DNA of 64,000 bases from Aspidiotus rigidus. Lineage: Eukaryota; Arthropoda; Insecta; Hemiptera; Diaspididae. The notes beneath the pieces are model-generated. The model had not been told where the DNA came from. It did no database searches and was given only the letters and a program-made list of their open reading frames with translations. This document shows positions 22,418 to 33,228 of the stretch, piece after piece (within the stretch, counting starts at the first letter, position 1; the number at the start of each line of letters is the position of its first letter). The stretch spans positions 1,490,001 through 1,554,000 of the forward strand of contig JAVHKY010000071.1 of assembly GCA_035079385.1 (NCBI GenBank), written 5' to 3'. A program made the translations under genes and the position numbers.

Positions 22418-23356
22418 GGTTCTAGGGCGTTTCACCGAAGGACTTTTCACAGGGGGAAAATTCACCTGAGGTTTTTCACCGAGGGACGCATTCACCGAGA
22501 GAAAAATTCACCTGAAAATTTGTAGGTTCACCGAGGGGACGATTAACCGAAGAAATTTATTTTTCATCAAAATGTAAAAAAATCAGGAGTTTCATTAGAA
22601 ATACAATTTAGGAAAAAACAATTAATAATATGTAATAATGTAAAATGAAAGGGGGAAAATAGAGATAATACTTAATAATGTAAAATGAATTATTTCAAAA
22701 TGTAGTGTTGTGGCCTATGCCTCGCAAGTACTCTACGCAATCAATGTCATCTTCGAATGTTTGGTATCCGGAGACAATAGTCTTTTGGCGCGCAGCGTCA
22801 GCGATGTGATTATGGTCAAGATTGCATTTCGTATCATCAATTTCTCCAGCGACTGTCGTAATTCGAGCTTTGCAGCCTATTTTTTGATAATGACTGCACT
22901 TCCATCTTCCAGTATCCTTCGATTCCAGCCAAAACATACGTTGGTTCATTACAAGACGAGGTTGACCACGCTTCGATAATATGTACTTCGCCATCGTAGA
23001 GGAATACGTTTACACAGCAGTGGAAAAGTTAATACTGACACACTCCATCATGAACTACCCGGAAGATTACACGTGCGGCTTTTATCTTCCATAAGTGCAT
23101 GTTTCAACAAGGCATACCTACTTCGTGTAATATTACTCATTATTGTCTTTCTCATTTCAACTTGAATTGTATTCGTGACTCCACAATTCTGTTCATTTTG
23201 CGAGTCGGTGAAAAATACATCTTTCCGGTTAATTGTCCCGTCGGTGAACCTATAAGTTTTCAGGTGAATTCTTCCCCCGGTGAATGCGCCCCTCGGTGAA
23301 AAAAATAGGTGAATCGTCCCCCGGTGAAAAATCTCTCGGTGAACATGTCTGGCACC
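22418..23356 (-). mobile_element. Mutator-like element with FLYWCH frame, 9-bp TSD
   Basis: Perfect 9-bp duplications AATTATTGT flank it at 22409-22417 and 23357-23365. Each end holds about 125 bp of inverted repeat built from iterated TTCACCG/TTCACCT motifs, seven per end (TTTTTCACCGAGGGACGCAT on the left, its complement on the right). The only good open frame is the FLYWCH frame at 22695-22994. Long inverted ends with subrepeats, a 9-bp TSD and a FLYWCH finger all fit the Mutator-like superfamily. No transposase remains, so it depends on a helper. Confidence 0.85.
22695..22994 (-). CDS. FLYWCH-type zinc finger protein (transposon-borne)
   Basis: A 99-residue frame starts at an ATG at 22994 and ends in a stop. 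Residues about 8-63 match the FLYWCH finger: KRGQPRLVMNQRMFW, then W-K-C at about 33-35, C-K-A-R at 43-46, and D-H-N-H at about 60-63, giving the C-x(n)-C and H-x-H ligands. FLYWCH fingers bind DNA or protein. They occur in insect chromatin factors and at the N-terminus of many Mutator-type transposases, which suits its position between the inverted ends of the element at 22418-23356. The frame has no internal stop and every ligand is kept. The frame stops about 36 residues after the finger, so the catalytic part is absent. Whether it is expressed is unknown. Confidence 0.75.
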   Translation of the reverse strand: MAKYILSKRGQPRLVMNQRMFWLESKDTGRWKCSHYQKIGCKARITTVAGEIDDTKCNLDHNHIADAARQKTIVSGYQTFEDDIDCVEYLRGIGHNTTF

Positions 23357-24067
23357 AATTATTGTGATAACTCGAGTATAACTCATTTTTATGAAAAATT
23401 GAAGAGAACAAAAATTGTAGCCCCTGTAATTTCCTTTCGAATAGGAGGAAATTTTGTGACTACAGTATTCGCTGTACTTCCATACCAAGTAAGTTATTTT
23501 ATTCACAGTTTTAAAAACACCTACATAAAGGATTTTACATCCGGTATCTCATATAAGAACCAATGTCTAGACATGGTGCGCACTGCGTATGGGCTAGCGG
23601 AAATGACCCTTTTTTTTACCTGTTGTCCGTGTGTTTTCTTAGGGACTGGCAAAATGTCAATGGATTTGTCTGTATTCTGCTGCGATACAGGCTTCACGCG
23701 TTAAGTCAGCTCTCAAGTGAATTAGTGTGTAAAAAATTTAATTTGGTGATTTTATTTTTGTGCGACTCGGAACTTTGATATTTTATAAGTACAGTCGCAG
23801 TTTTTGGTGTCTATTTTCTTATTTTTGAACTGAATAGTTGTGAATTTTGCAAAACTCTTTCCACTGTTTCTTTTTTCCTTCCTCTTAAGCTAAAAGTGTT
23901 GAGTGTTATGTGAAAATTTTTGAAAAACGTAGCAAAAAATTCATCTGAATTCCAAGATACCTACAAAACACACATACCTACAAGGTACAGATACCTATAA
24001 AACACAGATATCTACTCAACACACAGCTAGCGGTCAGGCGCACCGGAGGCGCGTCGCCAACCGCTAG

Positions 24068-24220
24068 GAAATATATATAAGGAAACCTGAAATTTTTTTT
24101 TATGCTAGTTGTGATCTAGGACCTCTAAAACGTCGAGAAAGTTCATTGCCCCCTCCCCCGGTTGACCTTGCTACGGGTGTAATACCTCACTTTTCTAGTT
24201 AGAAAAGTCGGTAAAAGCTA
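24068..24220 (-). repeat. Composite-repeat head, right part of the Helitron target
   Basis: ATATATATAAGGAAACCTGA, CCTCTAAAACGTCGAGAAAG and CCTCACTTTTCTAGTTAGAA are the inverted head module. Together with the sequence left of 22142 they restore one repeat, which identifies the Helitron as the younger insertion. Confidence 0.8.
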
Positions 24221-24617
24221 CAGTGAAAAATTTCCTATGCAAATTACTCAACGACTACTCGAAATAAAGACTTCATTCTTTTGGATCCCAAAAATCTACG
24301 TTATTACGTATTTGAATATTCAAAGAAAGAAAAAAAAAAAAAAAAAGTATAGCAATTTGTTCGATATACCCTGAGATCTCACGGTCTCAAGATTCGCGTA
24401 CTTATTGTACATCAACATCTGCTACCGGTACAGTAAAATATACATGGGCAAAATCGCGAATGAGATTACTTTTGGACTATTTGTACTTAAATACCAATAA
24501 TATTTACTTGTGAATTTTACGTAGGCCTACGTATATGAGTATAATATAGGAGTGTATACATGTTGCAGATACTATTCACGGCGGTACTAATTCTGACAAA
24601 TGTTCACCAACTTGCAG

Positions 24618-24860
24618 TCCAGTACATCCTTTAGCTTTGTGTTTAAGTGGATCAGTGTGTTCAACGCCACAGACTGTGGTCCGGGCGACAAGAACTCCAC
24701 CACAGTATCAAGGAAATATCGCGAACGGCAAAACGAAATCTTTAGGATTGACGTGCGTAGTCTGCGGCGATACCAGTTCCGGAAAGCATTACGGTATTTT
24801 GGCGTGTAACGGATGTAGCGGTTTCTTCAAGAGAAGCGTGCGCAGAAAATTAATTTATAG
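24618..24860 (+). CDS. Hr51: NR2E3/PNR-type nuclear receptor, first visible exon (zinc finger 1)
   Basis: This exon begins the recognisable part of an orphan nuclear receptor, a nuclear ligand-regulated or constitutive transcription factor. In 424 visible residues it supplies 1-80 and two bases of codon 81. C46, C49, C63 and C66 form the first zinc finger ([20 protein letters not shown]), followed by [15 protein letters not shown]. The P-box CNGCSG is that of NR2E3 and insect Hr51; tailless relatives have CDGCAG. The GT donor is at 24861. The start is uncertain: an AG acceptor precedes 24618, a second precedes 24569, and the frame stays open to 24550, so the exon may be 49 bp longer. No ATG explains translation here, so at least one upstream exon is missing. 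Hr51/unfulfilled acts in insect neuron identity and axon development (family knowledge). Confidence 0.92.
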
Positions 24861-25456
24861 GTAAACGTAAACTCGAATTTATATCAAGTATAATTATTAC
24901 GAGTATAGGTATATGCTTCCATATTCTTGCACACCGGCGCTCGCAGGCAAAATACGTAGTGAAGAGAGTTCTTTCAGGTAGATAATAATGCTAGCCAGTT
25001 GTCAGTTGACTTTACTGATATGCGAGTTGTTAAGATCAGCAAGACAGAATGCCCAATATGGTAAACGATCATCAGATTCTAACTTAGGCATGCACTGTTC
25101 TTAATTGTATCTGCTGATATACAAACTCCTGTGCAAAGCGCACAAGAGTCTCGGTGCAGGATACTGACAACAATAATATAATGTAAGTACTTGCCCATCT
25201 TTTGACATGTTCATGTCTTTCCTCTACCCTACCCTAATCTTGAAATATGCGTCCGGGCGTCCGCGTCCGTCCGGGCGCTGCCCTTGAGACTTATAAAAAT
25301 TTTTAACGTCGAGCCTCAGCCCTCCCTGATTTTGGAATAATTTGCGTCTCGGCCTCTGTACATATACTGGACTTGAACTAGGCCAGGACCGCCCCTTGTA
25401 TTATACTAGCTTTATACTAAGTAGTATTATCGTATCAGTTCATACTATCTCTATTA

Positions 25457-26923
25457 GGTGCTCCTTTAGTATGCGGTCTACCAATTTTATGCAAAGTGGA
25501 AAAAAGGGGAGAAGTCGTACACATACTCATGTTGTAACGAATTGTCAAAATGAGCACATAATAGTACGATTGTCGAAATTATTCAAAGATTTTTTATCGG
25601 TAAACATTACGCACCCCGCGTAAAAAAGCTAAAAAAAATTTCATTTTGAGTTTTGTACATTGCGTGCCAACAAACGTGATCGAGGTGACTATGCAGATTT
25701 TCCTGAGGTACCCCACGCATTTTTTCTCAATATCTTTACTTTTGCATCCAGCCACGACCTCTATATGCTTTGTGTGTGCGCGTCGGAATCGGGGTCGACA
25801 AAGTTTTTTGGGGGGGTTCACTGTTTGATGCTGATACCCAAGAGACGAAAGGCAACGGTACGAAGCCCACTCATCCGAGTGAATGACGGAGCCTGGAGCA
25901 CATTCTGATTGGATGATGGAGATAAGTGTGGCGCTGTCGCGTCTTACAACCCAAAAATATCGCCAGTCGTTGCCTTTCCTCAAACCAAACACCCACGGTC
26001 CGTCAATGCGTCGGCCATGATTCCTTAGATTGCTGACCCTCCACATCGCTGTCCTCTGACTCGGCGTCCATATTCCCTTGCAACATATGACCCCTGTGAT
26101 ACTTCCTCCTCCCTGCAAATCTTGATTTATCTATCTGAATCGGATCATCGGGCGTACCTATCATTTGAGGACGAGATCGTAACGCGCTGCTGCAGACCTC
26201 CTTACACATATTGTACCGAGCGTTCACCGTCGTTGAACTTTTACCCGTCAAAGTTACAGTTGTCCCTCATTACAAATAAGAAGACAAGGTCCAGGATTTC
26301 ATAGAGTTTCAACTTAAAATTCACTCGTCCTTTAAGGTCTGTATAATGGAAGAGCCTGTTTCCCTGTCGAACAGATCTTAGCGTTTGACATCCCTTCTTC
26401 CTACATCTTAGTACGGGACGGAAATCACCACCACGGTCTCTCTTGCGACTCGCGACAATTTCTGAACCATATTTAACAAACGGAGGAATATATGAATCAA
26501 AATCACGCAGGAACGCGACTGCTCGTTTGTCAGAATTAATAGTGAGATATAACTCGCGTAACAACATTCTGGTATCGAACGTGCAACGTCAACGATATAC
26601 AATTCATTTATTCTTCTCACTTCACATCAGCTGAAGATGTTTTCACTTACTTGTTTCATCTAGAAAAAATGATAAAGTTTTTGGGTAAGTCAGGAATTTT
26701 TCATTACTCATCAGTTACTTCTTAAATCCATAAAAAATGACGAACTTTTAAGCCATGTACTAAGAAGGTAGCGATTACCTGCGATAAGCTACTCTCATCA
26801 CTGTATCCTGCCGGTTGATTGTACATAGGCTGAATGGGCGTGTTGAAAGTAGACCGCACTCTCTGTAGTTGTAGACCACTGAAGGTTTTCTTTTAGCGGT
26901 AGACCGCATACTGAAGGAGCACC
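25457..26923 (-). mobile_element. Merlin-type DNA transposon, nearly full length
   Basis: The termini are inverted: GGTGCTCCTTTAGTATGCGG followed by TCTACC at 25457, and its complement (one mismatch, CTGAAGGAGCACC) ending at 26923. The flanks CTCTATTA and CTCCATGG agree at 5 of 8 positions, consistent with a worn 8-bp TSD. It encloses the transposase remnant at 25594-26567. Merlin elements have short inverted ends, 8-bp duplications and an IS1016/ISXO2-like DDE transposase, as here. It lies in the first large intron of the receptor gene, antisense to it. Confidence 0.85.
25594..26567 (-). pseudogene. Merlin transposase (ISXO2-like DDE), frameshifted
   Basis: Three overlapping minus-strand frames cover the protein. 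The first (26567-26241) has CRKKGCQTLRSVRQGNRLFH, a C-x(n) zinc-ribbon part, and ends FVMRDNCNFDG. The second (to 26003) has NMCKEVC, SRPQMIGTPDDPIQIDKSRF and GRRKYHRGHMLQG. The third (26085-25594) has NHGRRIDGPWVFGL, RYFWVVRRDSATLISII and PGSVIHSDEWASYRCLSSLG. QID and HSDEW supply the first two catalytic aspartates. The third acidic position (HTKHIE) follows a disturbed stretch. The residue after the first Asp is Lys where Glu is usual. At least two frameshifts make it inactive. Confidence 0.88.
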
Positions 26924-26939
26924 CTCCATGGTATCTACC

Positions 26940-27660
26940 AGGCTCCTTTATACCCTCTATGCAGTATTATACTAGCTTCCTTCTCCCCTCCCCTTTTTGG
27001 CCTCCCAAATACTAGTAGCTTTAAATAATATTATAAACTAGACTCATACTTGACCAAGAAGGGAGGTGAATAGGCAGTGTGTAGTAAATAGTACTATACT
27101 ATCATGAACTACGGTATTACAATACGCTAATCACCTAGCATACAGTTAACTCGCCTATAGTTAGTTTAGCCTGCATTATACTGGGCCTAATACACAGTAT
27201 ACTAGACCTATACTAGGCTAAGCCTTCATAATTGGTTAGATCTCTCTTCGATCTATACAGTAAACTACTGGTATACTAGGCTTATACCAGCTTGAAATGT
27301 TTCATATCTGACCCCTACCCTAATAGACCTGAAGTGTGTAGTGATATACAGTATACTGGGCTATACTACGAGTTCGCCCATACTAATACTCGTAGGCCTA
27401 TATGTCGACATGTTTCATGAGCCATGGGAGATACTGTAGCGTAACGCACAGTATACTAGATTTACACTAGTTTAAGATTGGGGTCGAACTGAGCAGCTTA
27501 ATTTAGTGTACTAGACTTACACTAGATCAAAGCGAGTGAGCCCAGGAGCTAAGTAGCTTAACGTACAGGCTCCTTCGCCCCGGGAGCTAGGTAGCTTAAT
27601 GTACAGTATCCTGGACTCTAGACTCTGCTAACCAGCGGAGCGAATTCGAAAGTAACTGGT
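26940..27660. repeat. Degenerate ACAGTATACTAGACTTATACTAG repeats
   Basis: AGTATACTAGxCxTATACTA-type phrases recur about ten times with irregular spacing (for example 27195, 27265, 27350, 27450, 27510 and 27605). Short palindromic GTATAC and ACTAG cores dominate. The same phrases return at 34440-34760 and 38215-38440. Non-coding. Confidence 0.6.
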
Positions 27661-28427
27661 AAAGACGAGCATAAATTAAGATAGACATGAAACATGATAT
27701 TTATTTATTTGGCTCTGCCAGAAAATTTTTCCATCTATTTCACTTGTCACCCAAAATAAGGCTGCTTCTATCGCGCGCACTCGCTGCTATTTCATTATAA
27801 CGTCTTGTTTATAGAACAATGGGACCTTCGTTTCATCGTTTGATTCTGATGCCGTGTGAATGTCAAACTCTACCACAAATATAGGCATTCTAAAACACTA
27901 AATGTATTTGTGTACGCGTCTACCATTATCGATAAGTTATTAATTTGTACACATTAGGCAAAAATACGCACGATACTATCTAATGCCATTTTGTACTGTA
28001 CAGGATTATTGGAATACTTAGTGCCCCTTTTATAATCTAGGTGACGCGCGCAAAATTGAAAGTCTACCAGTCGGAAGAAGCGCAAAAAGCAGTCGAGTAA
28101 GACGAAATCTCGTATTCCGCGATAATAACCCATCACTTTACGATTTCGCGATACTACAGTTGAGCAATTTAAAAATACAAAAGGCCTACTATAAACAAGG
28201 TCTTAAAGTTGTTGCTTTTCAATCACATAATACAAGTTGAACGAGTAATTCGTTTACGCATCTACCGATGATACAATCGCCCTGCGATATTAATTCCACC
28301 CTTCTCAATCCTAAAACGATGCTGCTGTACGATTAGCGTGTAATAGTCCCCCCCTCTTTTGGCGGTGGCGACGGTAACGCGATGATGTTATTTCCATCCC
28401 TTTATTTCAATCACTTATTTTTCTTTT

Positions 28428-28464
<37 letters not shown>

Positions 28465-29330
28465 TCCTTCTCTCTCCCCCTCCTACTCTTTCTTCTTTTC
28501 TCTCTCATTCCCTCACGTAAAACCATCATTATCCTCGTGAGGTTTTTTATTTCTTTCTTTTTTTTTCAATAAGGTTATTAGTGGTAAATGTAATTTCAAT
28601 AAATCGTTGTTCCTCCGTTCGAGTATCGCCTCGTGGGCTTTGTTGGGGCGCAAAAGTACTTACCACATTTTGCGGGGCAGCGAACACGTACGTAAAAATG
28701 TTTGTACGAATTCAATTCGGCGTGAATATTATAACTTTTCTTTCTTCTGCATTCAAATTTGATTAACACGTTTGCCCCTTCGCTTGTTGAACTTTATTAT
28801 CTTGATCAACGACTAACTTTTCGTTAAGTATTTCGTCAATTGGTCATGTAGCTATAAATAATTACGGGTAGAAATTGGCACCCAAACGCAGTTAGGCCTA
28901 CCTACTAGTGTAATGTATAATTATGTACACCGATTTTCCTGTGTGACGTCATATCTATCGATAACAAACGGCGTATTGACTTCCATAAAATTATCACGGG
29001 AACGTTTCAATCATTTACTTTGAAAAGACGAATAAGTTAAGAATAAAAAGTTGATATTCACAATCTTGAAGCCCTAGCTTCTGTACATGAAAATGTATTT
29101 TTGGGGCTCTATGCAATCGCGAAAAAAAAAAAAATTCTCACCGCGAAAATGGGTTGTATTTCTATTATATGAAGACGTAGCGCGATTTTAAGTAATCGAT
29201 GTTCTCAGCTCCTACCGCATAGCTTCATATGTCGAGTGGGAAGGTTTAAGACTTTTTTCCCCCACAGAACATGAATAGTAGACACATTTCGTTCGTGTAA
29301 TCGTAGAGTTGTGTGTGTGTAATCGCTAAG
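27661..29330. other. Intron sequence, no gene recognised; CT repeat at 28432
   Basis: Part of the first large receptor intron. A short CT microsatellite (28432-28457) lies in a pyrimidine-rich tract. No open frame has a domain that I recognise. Confidence 0.45.
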
Positions 29331-29339
29331 GTTGTAGAT

Positions 29340-30642
29340 CAGGGGTGGGCAAACTTTTTTTCACGCGATCACCTTTTGAGTTGGAAAAATTTTCGCGATC
29401 GACCATCAGGAAAATTAGAAAAAAAGTTGCACATTAATGTTTCATTTTCTATAATTGTAGTAGGTTACTAAGCTACTTGTCAACATTACTACTTGTATAA
29501 GTATATCAATATTGCTAAAGTAAGGTGATTAATGCGAATTATGAAATTGAGAGATTGATTGTAAAAAGCTTCATTAGAAAGTTCGTATGACGACACATAG
29601 CCAGATGCAAACAATCAATCATACGCTGATCTGTGAGTCAATTGTGGTACTTATTTTTGATTGAATTCATAGTGGAGAACGTTGTTTCACACAAATATGT
29701 TGACGGGAAGAAAGCAGTCAAGTGGTATGCAAGTGTATATGACGATTTGGATATTATGATTCTACAGCAAGTCAGGACCGAAACTCTGAAAAATTACTTG
29801 CTGTTGCTCTGGACCTCAAATATGGAAATACAGATTATTTCTTGCTCCAAAGTAGCTTAAGGAACGGCAATCAAATTGAATATTTCGGAAGCAAGTGTCG
29901 TAACATCATTTGAGTGCATACTCTTAAATGGAAATATCATGAAACTGATTATATTTTCTATTTTTTCAAAATCTGAAAACAGCATGAGAATTCAGCATGC
30001 AATGCTTCTACTTGCTTTGCAAAATTTTTGAAGGTACATGCACGATGCAATTTCAAACTATCTGATTCCTCCTTCAAACATTCAAAATGCTTCAGAACAC
30101 CTTCTTCTAGTTGTGAGGAAAACAATTCAAGCTTGCTTTTGAAGTCTGTTACTGCACTCATTACCTCCACTAAGAATTTATTCTTCCCTTGTAATGTACA
30201 GTTCAATTGATTCAAGTACTGAGTGATGCCACAGAGAAAGGCTAACTTTAATAACCAGTGCCCATTTGTTAAAGCTCCGAATCGGAATAAGAATTTAACT
30301 CTTCTGAGCCAGCGCACGTCGGTATGTAACAGCAAGTCACAATATTCTGATCCTTCTGCTTCTAGCAAGGCTTGAAACTTACGTCTTTGAAGACTACTCT
30401 TTGAACGGATCGAATTAACAATTTTGAAGGCTAAATCCATGACCTCGTGTGCAGCTAAAACTTTTGAACACAACACTTCCTGATGGATAATTCCCCAATT
30501 TTTTTTCTCTTACCTAATTTTAATTGTTTAAAATTTCATAATTTTGGTTATTTTTTATCTTATTTTAGGATTTTGTCGCGATCGACTGGAAATCACTTCG
30601 CGATCGACCAGTCGATCGCAAAACCCACTTTGCCCATCCCTG
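29340..30642 (-). mobile_element. hAT transposon, internally deleted, perfect 8-bp TSD
   Basis: Perfect duplications TTGTAGAT flank it at 29332-29339 and 30643-30650. The ends are inverted: CAGGGGTGGGCAAACT at the left, AGTGGGCAAAG-like complement ending TGCCCATCCCTG at the right, with CGCGATCGACCA sequences just inside both. CAG-type ends plus 8-bp TSDs define hAT. At 1303 bp it keeps only the transposase piece at 29958-30476. Confidence 0.92.
29958..30476 (-). pseudogene. hAT transposase fragment (ZBED/SPIN-like)
   Basis: The 172-residue frame contains IVNSIRSKSSLQRRKFQALL, EYCDLLLHTDVRWLRRVKFL, LAFLCGITQYLNQLNCTLQG and FKSKLELFSSQLEEG. RWL and LAFLxDIxxHLNxLNxxLQG-like phrases are hallmarks of the middle of hAT transposases of the ZBED5/SPIN group. 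Residues between the RWL segment and LAFL are shortened (GALTNGHWLLK), the N-terminal BED finger and the C-terminal dimerisation domain are missing, so it is inactive. Confidence 0.88.
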
Positions 30643-30650
30643 TTGTAGAT

Positions 30651-31483
30651 GTTTCAGAGTTGAATGGCCAGTTAATTTTTCAATGGTAGCTTTGATATAC
30701 CCGTAAATTTAAATAGTTTTAATAATTGGCGTTGTTAAATTAAGGAAAGCGCTTGAAAATTATACCCGCGTATGTGTTCACGATGGCGCAGCGTTAATTT
30801 TTTGTAAATCTACTAACTGAGCGTTCTGCTTCCACCAAGACTTTACAAAACGATTTCAATCGGTTTTGTATATTAATATGTTAGTCTTTTTTATTGAAAC
30901 TTGCCCGCTGGACGCAGGTCAGCAAACGCATTCGCGTGAAAAGAGTGGACGCCGTTTAATTTGCATACGCGTGCGGATTGCCAACCACTTCCGTTTCCCT
31001 CAAAACGACGACTTTTGTCCAGTAGACCCTGAATCAAAGACCCACTCGGGATCCAATTTTTTTTTTTTTTTTCTTCATTTGGAAATTTTGTTGTAATATA
31101 AATTTTCAAAAAGTGAGTTATTAAAAAGATACTTATACCTATTACATAACGCACAACTTCAAGGCCAATGTACCTAGTCGATATTTAACTGATTTGAAAT
31201 GTAAGTAAATTATATTTAATAAAAATTTAAGCTACATTTCTAACAATTTGAATTCATAACGACAGTAGGTAGGTCCTCAAAATACTAATTTCAAAAATAT
31301 TTCAAACTTATTTTATTTACCAGTCATAATAAAAACTATACTCGTAGAACGATAAGCCTTGTCGTTTTCAACGTTGAAAATTCTCAAGTTGTTTATATTA
31401 CTTACTCCAAAGCTACTTATTCATATTTATAAGGTGGTGCACTATAGCCTAAATGTAGGTACTCATTTAGGTTCATTGATTGG
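30651..31483. other. Intron sequence, no gene recognised
   Basis: AT-rich intron DNA of the receptor gene with a T-run at about 31056-31071. No supported feature. Confidence 0.45.
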
Positions 31484-31729
31484 ATGGACAATTCCCATCT
31501 CCAAAACTTGGACAAAAATCTTAAATGTATTTTTTTCGGCAATGGAGAAAAATTTTTCTCCCACGCTACAGACAAGACTCCCGTGGAAAAAAGGTCTGGT
31601 GTTGTCGACTCCATATCCTATTCTGTCTGTACTAAAATTTACGTTGGTGGGATCCGTCAGCTTGTGAAGGCTGAGCTTCATCATCACGAGAAAGATGTTG
31701 AGCAACGTCCCGATCATACTGCTTTATAG
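31484..31729 (+). pseudogene. Penelope-like retroelement fragment, GIY-YIG endonuclease region
   Basis: The frame reads LQNLDKNLKCIFFG, DKTPVEKRSGVVDSISYSVC, TKIYVGGIRQLVKAELHHHE, KDVEQRPDHTAL. The pattern DKTP-x(4)-SGVVxSIxxxxCxKxYVGxxxRQL-x(8)-H matches the GIY-YIG endonuclease that ends Penelope-like element proteins, in which GVVY...YVGQTGR is usual. Here the first Tyr of the motif has become Asp and QTG has become GI, so catalysis is probably lost. The reverse transcriptase is absent. It is intronic, in the sense orientation of the receptor gene. Confidence 0.7.
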
Positions 31730-31933
31730 TTTATGCGGCGCCATGAGAACCGAAAAACTCGTAAATGTTTTAGTCTCCACTGTCAAGAAGTATGCAGATT
31801 TATTTCACATAGCTAGGCCTATATGTACGCAAAACAAAAACCCACAAACCTACGTACCTACCCAATCTTTTATGCTTACAAAGGAGTTCTATCTTAGTCG
31901 CCATGTACGTTAGGTAATTTACGGCCACCGAAG

Positions 31934-32227
31934 ATGATGACCGGTAGATGTTTCATATATCATCAATCTGGAAAATGTTGCTGTCTTGGGAAACACGAAC
32001 TGTCCGCGATGCCCAAACAAATAGCAGACTTCTTGCAACTACCCGACTCTAAAAAATACACTGGTAAGAATTCACAATAATTTTAATGATATAATGTTTA
32101 CCTAATGATACCTAGTCATTTGTCTTCTAACCCAATGTTTTTTTCTTTTCTAGATCACGCGTTTTGCAGGGCTTTTTTGTATAATAAAATAATTGGACGT
32201 CAGTGCCTTGAAGTTAATCAATTTTAA
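31934..32227 (+). pseudogene. Possible two-exon coding fragment, unknown function
   Basis: An ATG at 31934 opens MMTGRCFIYHQSGKCCCLGK, then MPKQIADFLQLPDSKKYT. A GT donor is at 32064. A TTCTTTTCTAG acceptor at 32153 joins in phase to DHAFCRAFLYNKIIGRQCLE and a stop at 32225-32227. A further open stretch in another frame (32229-32450, YVDESLCSQKQTSD) may continue it after a frameshift. The Cys/His spacing hints at a small zinc-binding domain, but I do not recognise a family. It could be a transposon N-terminus or chance. Confidence 0.3.
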
Positions 32228-32605
32228 TATGTTGATGAGTCTCTTTGTTCTCAGAAACAGACGAGTGACACCACTATTACGTTGATCAATACACCAGTTG
32301 GCTATGATATATCACCTCCAAAAATTGATAAGAATCTAGTTGTGTCATCACAATTTATTCAACTGATACGGTTAATTCAAATGAATGTGTTTGCCCAAAC
32401 GGCAGCAATTCTATACCGGTATTTAGTTTTCAAAATTGTAGGTACCTAACAATTCAATATAACGGGAGGTACAATAATAATTTTATATTATACGATACTT
32501 TCATGAATTTTTTTTTTTTTTTGTCCCTCACCAATTATTTTATTTTTTTCAATTCTTTTTTGCAGTTCAATTGATACTTGCGTTGTAATCAGACATTCCT
32601 TTCTT

Positions 32606-32720
32606 TTACCGACGTTTCGACTGAAAAGTGAGGTATTTCTCCCGCCACAGTTATGATATACAATATAAGCCTGAAAATGAATTTTCTCGACGTTTTAGAT
32701 ATCCTAGATTACTGTGAGAC
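32606..32720 (+). repeat. Composite-repeat head, diverged
   Basis: TTTTACCGACGTTTCGACTG then AAAAGTGAGGTATTTCTCCC and TTCTCGACGTTTTAGATATC match the head module of the 11459 family with changes in the palindrome. Confidence 0.65.
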
Positions 32721-33228
32721 TAATAAAAAAAAGTTCACGCAGCAGCATAAACATCACCGACTTTTCAATAATTTGCTATAAAATAATTTATACATACCCC
32801 CCTTATCTAAACTTCATTGTTTCTCGGTTATGACCTGATTGTGATAATAATTATGTGAGGTATTCCACTTACTCTCTCTCTTTTTCGGAGTATTCATGTC
32901 ATAGCAGATGTACAACTTATTAATTTTAATTCTTCCCTTCACTCTTACCACAGCAGTTTGTATGGCTACCATTATTGTTTTTTCCTTTGCAATTTAGAAT
33001 ACTTTCACCTTTTATTTTTCATACGTTTTTCTTTTGTTTTCTCAAATATAAAAAATTACCTAAAATAAGTGTGCATTCTTACTAATTTATCTCAATATTC
33101 AGTTCTTTGCTACAGTACAAATATTACTTTGTAATAATTTGTCTACTCATATTACAAGCGTTTATTTTCACCAAAAAAGGAAAGAAGAGACATGCTTCCA
33201 TGTTCAAATAATATGCTCAGTTACACAA

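Larger units (their letters stand above)
22142..24067 (+). mobile_element. Non-autonomous Helitron carrying a nested element
   Basis: It begins TCTAATATATAAAGTAGAAT after an A at 22141 and ends with CAGGCGCACCGGAGGCGCG then CCAACCGCTAG at 24067. Removing the 939-bp element at 22418-23356 and one 9-bp TSD leaves 978 bp, collinear with the Helitrons at 14410 and 45361. It inserted into the TA tract of a minus-strand composite repeat: GCGGACAAAAAATC lies left and AAGGAAACCTGAAATTTT right. The base after CTAG is G, not the usual T, so the flank has mutated or the site is atypical. No helicase is encoded. Confidence 0.82.

Noticed and set aside
23048..23506. 152-codon minus-strand open frame
   Set aside because: It crosses the right inverted end of the FLYWCH element and its TSD into the Helitron, so it is a junction artefact.
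25660..25908. Plus-strand open frames over the Merlin transposase
   Set aside because: Shadows of the minus-strand transposase, which has clear family motifs.
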